Source: a virus. Taken from it: 29,380 nucleotides of DNA. The stretch is taken from IMG/VR virus record IMGVR_UViG_3300038463_000127, positions 1-29,380 of that record, one strand, 5' to 3'. The position numbers were made by a program, and so were the translations under genes. The notes under the pieces are model-generated. The model was not told the origin of the DNA and searched no databases. It saw only the letters and a program-made list of their open reading frames with translations. Numbering within the stretch: the first letter of the stretch is position 1; each line of letters opens with the position of its first letter. This document shows, piece after piece, positions 14,833-22,865 of this stretch.

Positions 14833-15717
14833 ATGTCTAATATCTCCCATCTTATCAATAAAAATCATCTCGGCAATAATGTAGAAGTTCTTCGTCAGTT
14901 CCCAGAAGAATGTATTGATCTTACTGTATCTTCTCCTCCTTATGACTTGATGAGAACATATAAAGGTAAAGTTGATAAAGATAAAATATACGATGGCTAT
15001 TATTCATTCCCATTCGAAGATTTAGCCAAGCAACTTTATCATGTGACGAAGCCGGGGGGGGTTGTCGTATGGGTAGTAGCAGATGGAACGAATGATAAAG
15101 GCGGAGAGACAGGAACTTCTTTTAGACAGGCTTTATACTTCCAATCTCTTGGCTTCAATATTCACGACACCATGATTTATGAGAAGAATGGTTGTGCCTT
15201 CCCTTCCAATAATCGCTACTACCAAGTCTTCGAGTATATGTTCGTTTTTAGTAAAGGGAAACCTAAAACCGTAAATCTCCTAAAAGACAGGAAGAATAAA
15301 TGGGCTGGAACGTCTGGATGGGGGAAGCAATCACACAGGAACGAAGATGGGGTTCTTATTGAATGTGAAAACCATATTACTCCTGATGTTGGCGTTCGCT
15401 TCAACATCTGGAAAATAAACAACGGAAAAGGATTTACTACCAAGGACGAAAATGCCTTCCAACACCCAGCAATGTTCCCAGAGAAGTTAGCGGAAGATCA
15501 TATCTTGTCATGGAGCAATGAAGGAGATGTCGTGTTGGATCCATTTATGGGAAGCGGAACTACTGGCAAAATGGCTTACCTCAATAAAAGGAATTGGATA
15601 GGCTGTGAGATAAATGAGGAATATTGTAAGATAATTGAAGAGAGAATAAAAAAGGCTAAAAAAGATGCCCCAAATATATCTGATAATGTCTTCGAGGAAC
15701 TAGCATCCGACCCTTGA
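14833..15717 (+). CDS. Type II DNA methyltransferase, beta class, probably N4-cytosine
   Basis: 294 residues. The catalytic motif SSPPY (33-37) precedes the SAM-binding motif LDPFMGSGTT (235-244), the order of beta-class amino-methyltransferases. HPAMFPEKLA (211-220) and the tail WIGCEINEEYC are also typical. A serine before PPY favours N4-methylcytosine over N6-methyladenine. Length is normal and all motifs are intact. No obvious restriction partner is present, so it could be a solitary enzyme protecting phage DNA; the HNH protein 54 bp downstream is a possible but unproven partner. The start is 7 bp after a TACAAT box, with no Shine-Dalgarno. Confidence 0.88.
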   Translation: MSNISHLINKNHLGNNVEVLRQFPEECIDLTVSSPPYDLMRTYKGKVDKDKIYDGYYSFPFEDLAKQLYHVTKPGGVVVWVVADGTNDKGGETGTSFRQALYFQSLGFNIHDTMIYEKNGCAFPSNNRYYQVFEYMFVFSKGKPKTVNLLKDRKNKWAGTSGWGKQSHRNEDGVLIECENHITPDVGVRFNIWKINNGKGFTTKDENAFQHPAMFPEKLAEDHILSWSNEGDVVLDPFMGSGTTGKMAYLNKRNWIGCEINEEYCKIIEERIKKAKKDAPNISDNVFEELASDP

Positions 15718-15741
15718 CATCCTCTCAAAAATCCTTACCAT
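15714..15741 (+). promoter_or_regulatory. Sigma70-like promoter TTGACA-N16-TACCAT
   Basis: A consensus TTGACA (15714-15719) overlaps the methyltransferase stop codon. A 16-bp spacer and TACCAT (15736-15741) follow. The expected start is near 15748, leaving room for the Shine-Dalgarno AGGAAGG before ATG 15771. This is the only consensus -35 box I found in the window. Confidence 0.55.
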
Positions 15742-15770
15742 AGTCTTTATTCCCAGGAAGGGTTCTATAA

Positions 15771-16304
15771 ATGCGTTGTCTTGAATTGAATGCGGATTAT
15801 ACTTATCTCTCTATAAAGGGTTGGTATGAGGCTTTATGCCTTGTTATTGCCGAAAAAGCCCATACTGTTGAGACATACAATAAGGATATCAGGTCTCAGT
15901 ATTTAACATTCAAGATGCCTGCCATAATAGTGATGAATGATTTTAAGAAAGTTAAGAAGCGTAAGAGGAACTTCGCGGCTAATACCAAGAATATCCTTAT
16001 CCGAGATGGGTTCAAGTGTGCCTATTGTGGATGTAAACTCACTCTCGGAACAGGAACTAAAGACCATATTACTCCGGAGTCAAAAGGTGGCAAAACGTCT
16101 ATGATGAACTTGGTTGCTTGTTGTAAGCCTTGTAATTCTAAAAAAGACAATCACTCGTGCGAAGAAGCAGGTATGTGGCCTCAGATAAAGCCTCGGGAAT
16201 TATCTAATGAGGAGCGTTTACAGTGCCTAGTGAAAACCATGCAGTCGAAGGAACGTATGGTATGGAACAATTGGCTAAAAGAGAATAACGTAGTTCTCTG
16301 GTGA
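15771..16304 (+). CDS. HNH endonuclease (CxxC/CxxC zinc type)
   Basis: 177 residues. The HNH core is at about 73-126: ILIRDGFKCAYCG (C83, C86), KDHITPESKGGKTS (D98, H99), NLVACCKPCNSKK (N113, C118, C121). This is the widespread HNH-5 type pattern with intact zinc ligands and active-site residues. The first 70 residues (LELNADYTYLSIKGWYEAL) match the N-terminal part usual in this bacterial and phage HNH family. It has its own promoter and a good Shine-Dalgarno (AGGAAGG). It may be a homing or nicking enzyme, or act with the methyltransferase next door; nothing in the sequence decides which. Confidence 0.85.
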   Translation: MRCLELNADYTYLSIKGWYEALCLVIAEKAHTVETYNKDIRSQYLTFKMPAIIVMNDFKKVKKRKRNFAANTKNILIRDGFKCAYCGCKLTLGTGTKDHITPESKGGKTSMMNLVACCKPCNSKKDNHSCEEAGMWPQIKPRELSNEERLQCLVKTMQSKERMVWNNWLKENNVVLW

Positions 16305-16318
16305 AGGCTTTTATCTGG

Positions 16319-16324
16319 TATAAT
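16319..16324 (+). promoter_or_regulatory. Extended -10 TGGTATAAT 7 bp before ATG
   Basis: TGGTATAAT ends 7 bp before ATG 16332, and the intervening AAGGGA is too close to ATG for an ideal Shine-Dalgarno. GGCTTT occurs 11 bp upstream of the box. Confidence 0.45.
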
Positions 16325-16331
16325 AAGGGAT

Positions 16332-16619
16332 ATGAATGAACTTCTATCCATTTTTATATTCCTTCTTATAGCACTCTCTATTACAGATTTATGGATATCC
16401 TCCTACTTCTTCCGCAATCTAAAAAATAGAGTATCTCGACTTCCTTATACTCACATTTTTGCCTGTGCGGAGTGCTTCTCGTTTTGGGTTGGATTGGGAT
16501 TATCGTTCTTCCTCAATCCTCTATTGACATCCTTCCATTTTACTTCACTCTCCCATATATTCTGCGGGAGCATTACCTATCTTATCGCTCGTCTCCTATA
16601 CAGCAAAGGAATATTATAA
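16332..16619 (+). CDS. Small membrane protein with CxxC-x3-W-x-G motif
   Basis: 95 residues with about three hydrophobic segments: 4-25 (LLSIFIFLLIALSITDLWI), about 48-63 (FSFWVGLGLSFFLNPLL) and about 72-90. The motif FACAECFSFWVGLGL resembles small phage and bacterial membrane proteins of the DUF1360 kind, but that is a pattern match only. It overlaps the next start by one base (TAATG). It probably sits in the host inner membrane; function unknown. Confidence 0.65.
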   Translation: MNELLSIFIFLLIALSITDLWISSYFFRNLKNRVSRLPYTHIFACAECFSFWVGLGLSFFLNPLLTSFHFTSLSHIFCGSITYLIARLLYSKGIL

Positions 16620-17101
16620 TGTATTCTGTTCATCACTTCCTCGAAGGCATCACCAAGGACAAGAAGTTCTCCGATTTTGTGATAAATAAACGTAAAGAAA
16701 TTGAAGCAGACGTAAGAAGTTTTAGAGCAGATCCGAATTGTTCCTGTAAAAATAGATTGATGAAGTTCTATGACACGAACAAGTCCCTGTGCGATTTAGA
16801 TATGGATTTATATTCAGAGAACAATGGCATCAACTTCAATAACTTCGTAAAAATAGAACAAGAGATAAATAACAACTATAAGAACCTTCTAAAAACTTCA
16901 TTACCTCCAAGCGAATGGCATAAATATAAAGATGTCATAGGAGAGATAGTAGAGATAAGTCCAGATCCGAATGAATATAAGAGAGTTATAACTATTGCTC
17001 GGGAAGAATGGTTATATAACGGATTGAATATTTTAGAGACTGGGAAGTTAGACCCGCAGACAGGAGAAGAGAAGATAGTATGGCTGTTATTGTTTTATTG
17101 A
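16619..17101 (+). CDS. Hypothetical protein, 160 residues, just upstream of the baseplate block
   Basis: Start chosen at ATG 16619 (TAATG overlap with the upstream gene; AAAGGA 9 nt before) rather than an in-frame ATG at 16472 inside the preceding gene. The sequence has a helical N-terminal half (SVHHFLEGITKDKKFSDFVINKRKEI), a cysteine pair region (DPNCSCKNRLMKFYDTNKSLC) and a C-terminal part (HKYKDVIGEIVEISPDP, IAREEWLYNGLNIL). It lies 9 bp before the spike gene and so is probably a tail or baseplate assembly protein, but I do not recognise the family. Confidence 0.65.
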   Translation: MYSVHHFLEGITKDKKFSDFVINKRKEIEADVRSFRADPNCSCKNRLMKFYDTNKSLCDLDMDLYSENNGINFNNFVKIEQEINNNYKNLLKTSLPPSEWHKYKDVIGEIVEISPDPNEYKRVITIAREEWLYNGLNILETGKLDPQTGEEKIVWLLLFY

Positions 17102-17110
17102 GGAATATAG

Positions 17111-18751
17111 ATGAGTAGTAGCGCATTAATCGATTGGAGCCAATTCAAGGGCGATGACGCATATTTTATCGGAAACCACAGAGCAATCGTAGAAGATAAT
17201 GATGATCCGCAAAAAGCAGGTCGAGTTCGCGTGAGAATATATGGCCTTCATTCTCCATTTTCGGAAGAGACACCCACCCCACATTTGCCTTGGGCTCAGC
17301 CGTGCTTATCTATCGGATGGAGTGGCGGGCATAATATCTATAATAAAGAAAGCGTCGATATTACTACTCGTTATAGACCAGGCAATCAGAGCGATCAGAC
17401 ACTTCCAGCAAAAAACTCTACTTTTTTACAGCCGCCTTCCGTATCTAATGTAAGTTCATTCGTAGATCCGGTAGAGGATGATTGTGGAACAGGGGGAATA
17501 TTTACGGTTCCAAGAAAAGGCACAATAGTATGGGTATTTTTCGAAGGTGGAGATCATACTTCTATCCATTACTTCTGCGCATCCCCGAAAAAGAAGGACT
17601 GGCAAGATCAGCAAGTAAAAATAACTGGCGATGTAAAGGATAAAATTGATCAGGTAGCATCATTAAGAGATAATTTTACGCCTGACAGAGAGTTATATTC
17701 TGGATCTGCTCCTGCTAATAATGCCGGAGTTCAGACGTGGTGCTCTAAACCAAGAATGTCTATATATCCCATAGACAATATCCCGCAACAGAATATTACT
17801 TCGTTCACGTCAGCCACAGGAACAACATTTATTATAGTAAATGATGCTGGACATGAGCGCATCTACGTTGTTAATAAAGGTTATATATCGCAAGTAGATG
17901 AATACGGACATAAAAAAGAATTGGTTGGGCCTACATCAACTGGCAACTCTAATAACACAATAAACTCCAATGACGAAAAATTAGTAGCAGGGCATAGCGA
18001 ACTTCATATTATGGGAGACTATAATGTCTTTACTGATGGTAATTGCTTCTTCCAAGTTCAAGGAAATGCCCAATTCAATGTCAGTCAAAATGTTGGAATA
18101 GTATCTCAATCTGGAGACGTTGATGTTGTTGTAAAATCTGGAAATTGTAATCTTGAACTCACCCAGGGAAATATGAATGCCCACGTTGCCGGCAATCTTC
18201 AAGCTCAGATAGATAATAGTATGATAGCGAAGGTAGGTAGTAATGTAGATCTATCGGTTAGTGGAAATCTTACGGCTGAAGTAGAGGGGAGTACATCTAT
18301 TCAATCAGATGGCGGAATAGTTCTATCTTCATCTGGTGGAGATATTACATTGGATGCCGGAGCAGGTAATCTCAATCTTCTCTGTACGTCCTTCATGTTA
18401 TCTGCTAATTCTGATGTAAATATAACTGCTCCTGCTGGCGTAGATATTGATGCTGGTAGTTCCTTTGCTATTGATGCTACTGGGTTCGGTGGGGATGTAT
18501 CAATGAATGCTCCTATATCAAATGCTCTTCATACTGGTTGTTATCCTGGTCCTGGTGCCGGGCCGCCAACTCCTTTTATTGCTGTTCCTAATCCTGCCGT
18601 TCCTGCTACTCCTGTTCAATCCACACAATTTTCCGATAGTCCTAAGTCGGAAACTGTTCAAGCAAATGTAAGTGATAATGAGCAAACTGATGACGTTGAT
18701 GCTCCCGACAATCCCCAAGATACAGTAGATCCAAGTAGCCTCCATGGATGA
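17111..18751 (+). CDS. 5: Baseplate central spike (gp5/VgrG-like), no lysozyme domain
   Basis: 546 residues. N-terminal OB-fold with AGRVRVRIYGLHSP (37-50), HLPWAQPC and PRKGTIVWVFFEGGD (134-148), the standard pattern of gp5/gpV/VgrG spike proteins. Residues about 240-475 are a repetitive beta-helix-like region (NVSQNVGIVSQSGDVDVV, VSGNLTAEVEGS, GDITLDAGAGNLNL), forming the trimeric needle that pierces the outer membrane. Unlike T4 gp5, no lysozyme domain lies between OB-fold and needle. The C-terminus is unusual: a Pro/Gly-rich stretch (GPGAGPPTPF), then an acidic, probably disordered tail. GAGGAA precedes the ATG. It is the first gene of the spike, gp25, gp6, gp7 run. Confidence 0.85.
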   Translation: MSSSALIDWSQFKGDDAYFIGNHRAIVEDNDDPQKAGRVRVRIYGLHSPFSEETPTPHLPWAQPCLSIGWSGGHNIYNKESVDITTRYRPGNQSDQTLPAKNSTFLQPPSVSNVSSFVDPVEDDCGTGGIFTVPRKGTIVWVFFEGGDHTSIHYFCASPKKKDWQDQQVKITGDVKDKIDQVASLRDNFTPDRELYSGSAPANNAGVQTWCSKPRMSIYPIDNIPQQNITSFTSATGTTFIIVNDAGHERIYVVNKGYISQVDEYGHKKELVGPTSTGNSNNTINSNDEKLVAGHSELHIMGDYNVFTDGNCFFQVQGNAQFNVSQNVGIVSQSGDVDVVVKSGNCNLELTQGNMNAHVAGNLQAQIDNSMIAKVGSNVDLSVSGNLTAEVEGSTSIQSDGGIVLSSSGGDITLDAGAGNLNLLCTSFMLSANSDVNITAPAGVDIDAGSSFAIDATGFGGDVSMNAPISNALHTGCYPGPGAGPPTPFIAVPNPAVPATPVQSTQFSDSPKSETVQANVSDNEQTDDVDAPDNPQDTVDPSSLHG

Positions 18752-18755
18752 AAAT

Positions 18756-18763
18756 TATAAATA
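18756..18763 (+). promoter_or_regulatory. T4-like late promoter (TATAAATA) before gp25-like gene
   Basis: An exact TATAAATA lies 24 bp upstream of ATG 18788, just after the spike stop codon. AAGG (18774-18777) is the likely Shine-Dalgarno. It probably drives the wedge genes 18788-28742. Confidence 0.65.
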
Positions 18764-18787
18764 CTTGAATAATAAGGTTCATCAATA

Positions 18788-19177
18788 ATGACGACACCAG
18801 TCCAATCAATTTTTTACTCTGACCTCCCCTATCAACCAGGGCTTACGCAGCTTGGAGATATTTCCCTTATTACTAATTTAGCGGATATTAAGCAGGCTAT
18901 TTTAACAATAGTTTATACTCCACAAGGCTCAAGGCTTTTCGAACCTACCTTCGGGGTTGGCATAGAGAGATACCTTTTCGAACCTTTTACCAAGGCAACA
19001 GCGCAAAATATAGGAAAAGCCATAGAGAATGGATTAAGAACATATGAACCGAGAATATCTCTACAGTCTGTGAATGTATCTATGGAAAAAGATGTTAGTT
19101 ATAATGTATCAGTTCAATATCTTGTGATTGATAGTCAGTCCAACGATTCCATCAACGTTCAACTCACAACGTCCTAA
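18788..19177 (+). CDS. 25: Baseplate wedge protein gp25-like
   Basis: 129 residues, close to T4 gp25 (132). The fold family (GPW/gp25, related to T6SS TssE) is shown by DISLITNLADIKQAILTI, the core motif TPQGSRLFEPTFGVGIERYLFEP (spread over about 47-69) and the helix NIGKAIENGLRTYEPRI. Gp25 joins gp6 and gp53 in the baseplate wedge and helps nucleate sheath assembly. It is intact, sits between the spike and gp6-like genes as expected, and has its own late promoter. Confidence 0.92.
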   Translation: MTTPVQSIFYSDLPYQPGLTQLGDISLITNLADIKQAILTIVYTPQGSRLFEPTFGVGIERYLFEPFTKATAQNIGKAIENGLRTYEPRISLQSVNVSMEKDVSYNVSVQYLVIDSQSNDSINVQLTTS

Positions 19178-19196
19178 AAATAGAGAATATATAAAA

Positions 19197-22100
19197 ATGG
19201 GTTCCACGCAGCAACCATCTACGCAGATAACACAAAAGAGAACTATTGATTACATTAGTTTCGACTTCGACTCCCTTCAACAGGACATGATCAACTTCCT
19301 GAACGAAACTGGCTCATTCAAGGATGCTTCTCTTGTTCAGTCCAATATCAATACTCTTACTGGACTTTTCGCTTATATTGGGGCTCTTTTTGGGTATTAT
19401 ATCAATTCTGCCGCTAATGAAGTCTTCCTATCTACTGCCAAGCGCTATAAGAACCTCAATAAGATAGCACAAATGCTCCGCTATGATCCACGTGGAACCG
19501 AAAGCGCCTCTGTCAATGTCGTTGGCTCTCTTGTTGATAATTATGTATTCGGTAAGGCAGGCGAATATATCGAGATACCAGCATATTCAACATTCCCTGC
19601 TGTTCTTGCTTCTAATACTGGGACCAATTTTAGTTTTACCAATCCTCAATCCCTTGTTCATCTTGTTCAAGGCTTCGGTATCTCACAATTCAATATTACC
19701 AACCTATCTTATAACGGATATCCTCTCCCTTTTACTGCTCCCGCTAACTTTTTTTATAATAATGTCAATCAAGTCTATATAAATCCTCTCAATATCTCTA
19801 TTCCTCTATCTCTTCAGAAGCCTTTATCAATAATCAATGTCAATACAGTAGATAATTACTACGGCTTCGATACAACTAATTATCCACAGTTCAATCCAGA
19901 TGACAGCAATTCAGTAGGTCAGCCATTTATAGAGACTGTTTTCGGAACTGAATATGCTCAAACGATGGTTCCTAATACACCTTATTATCTTGTCTTCAAC
20001 TGGGACTCGAATACATCAACTCCGTTCATAAGTGTAGTCACCGATCCTACTATCCTTGGAATAAAAGAAGAGGACGTGCTCTGTGCTATTATTCTTCAAC
20101 CTACCGACAATACCAATACGAATTACACTCTTCAACAATATGAGACTGGTCAATTCAATAGGTTCTTTTTAGGTGTTCTAGGAATTGAGAACCTGACCAG
20201 CGCGTCTCTTCAATACTCATTCTTCCCGGACAATCTTCAAGCAATTCAACAAATAAATCTAGTAATAAACCAAGATGGCGAAAGTCCTCCAATGACTATT
20301 CTGATATCTGGCGTCTATTATACATTTAGTAGTGGCACAATATCAAGTCAGATGTTCGATGAAAACTTTTTTAGTTCCGATGCCGCCGAATATTTCGTGA
20401 ACTTCGCTATTACTGACCCATCAAATCCATTGACGAATTACGGCGCCACTCTCAATGTCACTACGCTACCACCTGTTGCTAATGAAGTCACCATAGCAAC
20501 CATCACCACCAACTATACAGACTTGGCGAGTGGAACATCGGCCCTAGCAACATCCAACAACAGCCGCTTCGGCAACATTCAAGTTATTCCTACTATTCCA
20601 GTTCAGACATCTACGCAAATAGCCGGCAGAGCATTTATATCTCCTGGGCAAACCTATCAGACTATTACATTCCAAAATCCACTTACTATCCAGCCAGGAG
20701 AATCGCAAGTCAATTACAACGTCAATCTTACTCCTGATGGCAACGTAAGAGTATGGTATGGGCTTGCCGATGCTAATGGATTTACAATTTATGTAGAACC
20801 AAATACCCAATATACCGGATATGTCTCTTGGATAGCCACAGTAATAAACAATGATAATATCCGTCAGCAGAATGTTGTCTTCAATACTCCAATTCCATTA
20901 GGCATATCCGAAAATGGTCTCACGTCTAATTATATGGTTCAATTGACGCCTAACGAGAACATCCAAGTATGGTATGAAAATCCGACTACTACTGGCTTCA
21001 CTATTCAGACAGAGAAGTCATTTACGGGTAAAGTATCTTGGAGTGTTTATAATTATTTCGCAGATGATACCGTTCCGACAGAGCCAGATAGCGGATACAG
21101 ACAGCAGGGACAAGTACTATTACCAGCCGGAGTATTCTCACAGGCAATAGTTCTTGATACCCCAATTACCGATATAAATTATGCTATTCAGTTAGTTCCT
21201 AATACGAACATTAACGTCTTCTATACGAACAAATCATCGAAAGGATTTACTCTCAATATAGAACCTGGCGTTGCTAATACCATTACTACTGTGAATTGGT
21301 ATGTCGATAGTAGCATTGGATATACATTCCAACAGCACGGCGAAATTGATTTTTCAGGTAGCCTCACTGGACAAGCAACTATTCCAGGATTTAGGTTTTC
21401 GAATGTTCCAGAGACATTTACAATACAAAACCTTCTTCAAGGCTCTGTCGCCTTCACATCAATAAACGCAAATACTATTATAGACACGAGCAATAATGGC
21501 TTACAGATATCGGTAGACCCAACAAGATTGGCAGAAGATGATGTAAGATATATAGTCAATAATAATTCAATATCAACTAATAGCATCAGAGTATTCATTA
21601 AGAACTCTTCCGGAACTTGGGACGAATGGCAGAGAGCCGGAACTGGTTATGATATTAGTACGGCAGTTGGTCAAAAAGTATTCTTCGTCAGAGTAAATCC
21701 CGAACAACTTATTCTTATCGAGTTCGGAGATGGCGAAACGTATGGGACTTCTCCACTCAATCAGGAAACTCTTATTATTGGGCTGAATAGCGTAGGAGAT
21801 CAGGGCAATATTAATAAAGGCGTCATCAGTCCTAATCCAATAGTCTCACAATATATTCTTGGTAATGACAATACTGATATTAACTTCGAGGCTAACTTCG
21901 TCGCTTTACTCGGACTAAAATCTCAACAATACTTCGATGGTAATACGCCTTCTACATCTATTATAGATAGCGCAGGAACAGCGCTTCATCAAGGCGATCT
22001 CACAATTCTACAAAATGTTAGTGCCGCTGGAGGAAATGTTGTTGAAACCCCAGATGAATTGAGAAAGAATGCCAGCAATTACTTCGTCACTCAAGGAAGG

Positions 22101-22856
22101 AATGTCTCTACAAATGACGTTCTTCTCTATGTTCAGGAAGTATTTACTGATTATATTCAGGCAGCCGACGTGCTTACCTATAACGATATTCAGTCTGCCG
22201 GACTTCTCTCTCCAACCCAATTAGCACAATACTTCTTCAATTACATTTTTATTGTTGCTCTGAATAAAGACGGATCCAATATTATCAGTAAAAATCTCAA
22301 TGATACAATAGTTAGTCAATTAGAGAACTCGGCAATAAGTATGATCGGACAAGCATATGCCGTTGTTCCTGCTACGTGGGTTCCTATTGATATTCTTATT
22401 CGCTATACAAGTGTCAAGAGTTCTAATCCAGAGACAATCGAATCCCAGATGAAGCAGAATATTAGTAATTGGTTCGATCCTAATAATCATATGCTCGGTG
22501 AAACTATCAATGCTTCTGATATTATCTCTCTTGTCAATTCGCCAACAGTTCCTAATGTGACAGCAGTGGAAGTCATGCTCAATAAAGATCCAGGAGAGCA
22601 ATTCACTGTTGCTGATTATACTCCTTCCGTGTCGCCTCAAGCAACAGAACAGGAAGCAATCCAAGCACGTAAAAATAGGCTCATGCAGTTGGTGAGTAAG
22701 AACCCATCTCTTGTAAAGGTGTTCCAACCTCTCTTCAATTCTCTCCAAAGTGATGGGACGGTTCATTACGATTATACGCTGAATGTTCAATTACAGCGCT
22801 TCGAGTTCCCTCAACTTGGACAAATCATTATTGAACAAGATTTATCAGGCTCATAA
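19197..22856 (+). CDS. 6: Baseplate wedge protein gp6-like (baseplate J), with lectin-like insert
   Basis: 1219 residues from ATG 19197; an in-frame ATG at 19128 would overlap gp25 by 50 nt and is less likely. The N-terminus (DYISFDFDSLQQDMINFLNE, FAYIGALFGYYINSAANEVFL, LNKIAQMLRYDP) and the C-terminal half (RVNPEQLILIEFGDGETYG, then TPDELRKNASNYFV near 951 and GRNVSTNDVLLYVQEVF) match gp6/baseplate-J proteins, which form the ring tying wedges together. T4 gp6 has 660 residues. The excess is largely a central region (about 480-720) with three tandem beta modules of about 80 residues. No strong Shine-Dalgarno is visible. Confidence 0.88.
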   Translation: MGSTQQPSTQITQKRTIDYISFDFDSLQQDMINFLNETGSFKDASLVQSNINTLTGLFAYIGALFGYYINSAANEVFLSTAKRYKNLNKIAQMLRYDPRGTESASVNVVGSLVDNYVFGKAGEYIEIPAYSTFPAVLASNTGTNFSFTNPQSLVHLVQGFGISQFNITNLSYNGYPLPFTAPANFFYNNVNQVYINPLNISIPLSLQKPLSIINVNTVDNYYGFDTTNYPQFNPDDSNSVGQPFIETVFGTEYAQTMVPNTPYYLVFNWDSNTSTPFISVVTDPTILGIKEEDVLCAIILQPTDNTNTNYTLQQYETGQFNRFFLGVLGIENLTSASLQYSFFPDNLQAIQQINLVINQDGESPPMTILISGVYYTFSSGTISSQMFDENFFSSDAAEYFVNFAITDPSNPLTNYGATLNVTTLPPVANEVTIATITTNYTDLASGTSALATSNNSRFGNIQVIPTIPVQTSTQIAGRAFISPGQTYQTITFQNPLTIQPGESQVNYNVNLTPDGNVRVWYGLADANGFTIYVEPNTQYTGYVSWIATVINNDNIRQQNVVFNTPIPLGISENGLTSNYMVQLTPNENIQVWYENPTTTGFTIQTEKSFTGKVSWSVYNYFADDTVPTEPDSGYRQQGQVLLPAGVFSQAIVLDTPITDINYAIQLVPNTNINVFYTNKSSKGFTLNIEPGVANTITTVNWYVDSSIGYTFQQHGEIDFSGSLTGQATIPGFRFSNVPETFTIQNLLQGSVAFTSINANTIIDTSNNGLQISVDPTRLAEDDVRYIVNNNSISTNSIRVFIKNSSGTWDEWQRAGTGYDISTAVGQKVFFVRVNPEQLILIEFGDGETYGTSPLNQETLIIGLNSVGDQGNINKGVISPNPIVSQYILGNDNTDINFEANFVALLGLKSQQYFDGNTPSTSIIDSAGTALHQGDLTILQNVSAAGGNVVETPDELRKNASNYFVTQGRNVSTNDVLLYVQEVFTDYIQAADVLTYNDIQSAGLLSPTQLAQYFFNYIFIVALNKDGSNIISKNLNDTIVSQLENSAISMIGQAYAVVPATWVPIDILIRYTSVKSSNPETIESQMKQNISNWFDPNNHMLGETINASDIISLVNSPTVPNVTAVEVMLNKDPGEQFTVADYTPSVSPQATEQEAIQARKNRLMQLVSKNPSLVKVFQPLFNSLQSDGTVHYDYTLNVQLQRFEFPQLGQIIIEQDLSGS

Positions 22857-22865
22857 AAGGATACT

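Noticed and set aside
16472-16618. In-frame upstream ATG extending the 160-residue protein by 49 residues
   Set aside because: It would lie inside the membrane-protein gene. The TAATG junction with AAAGGA upstream gives a better start.
22320-22790. 156-codon minus-strand open frame within gp6 (and similar ones in the wedge genes)
   Set aside because: These are antisense shadows of strongly supported baseplate genes, with no promoter, ribosome site or family pattern.
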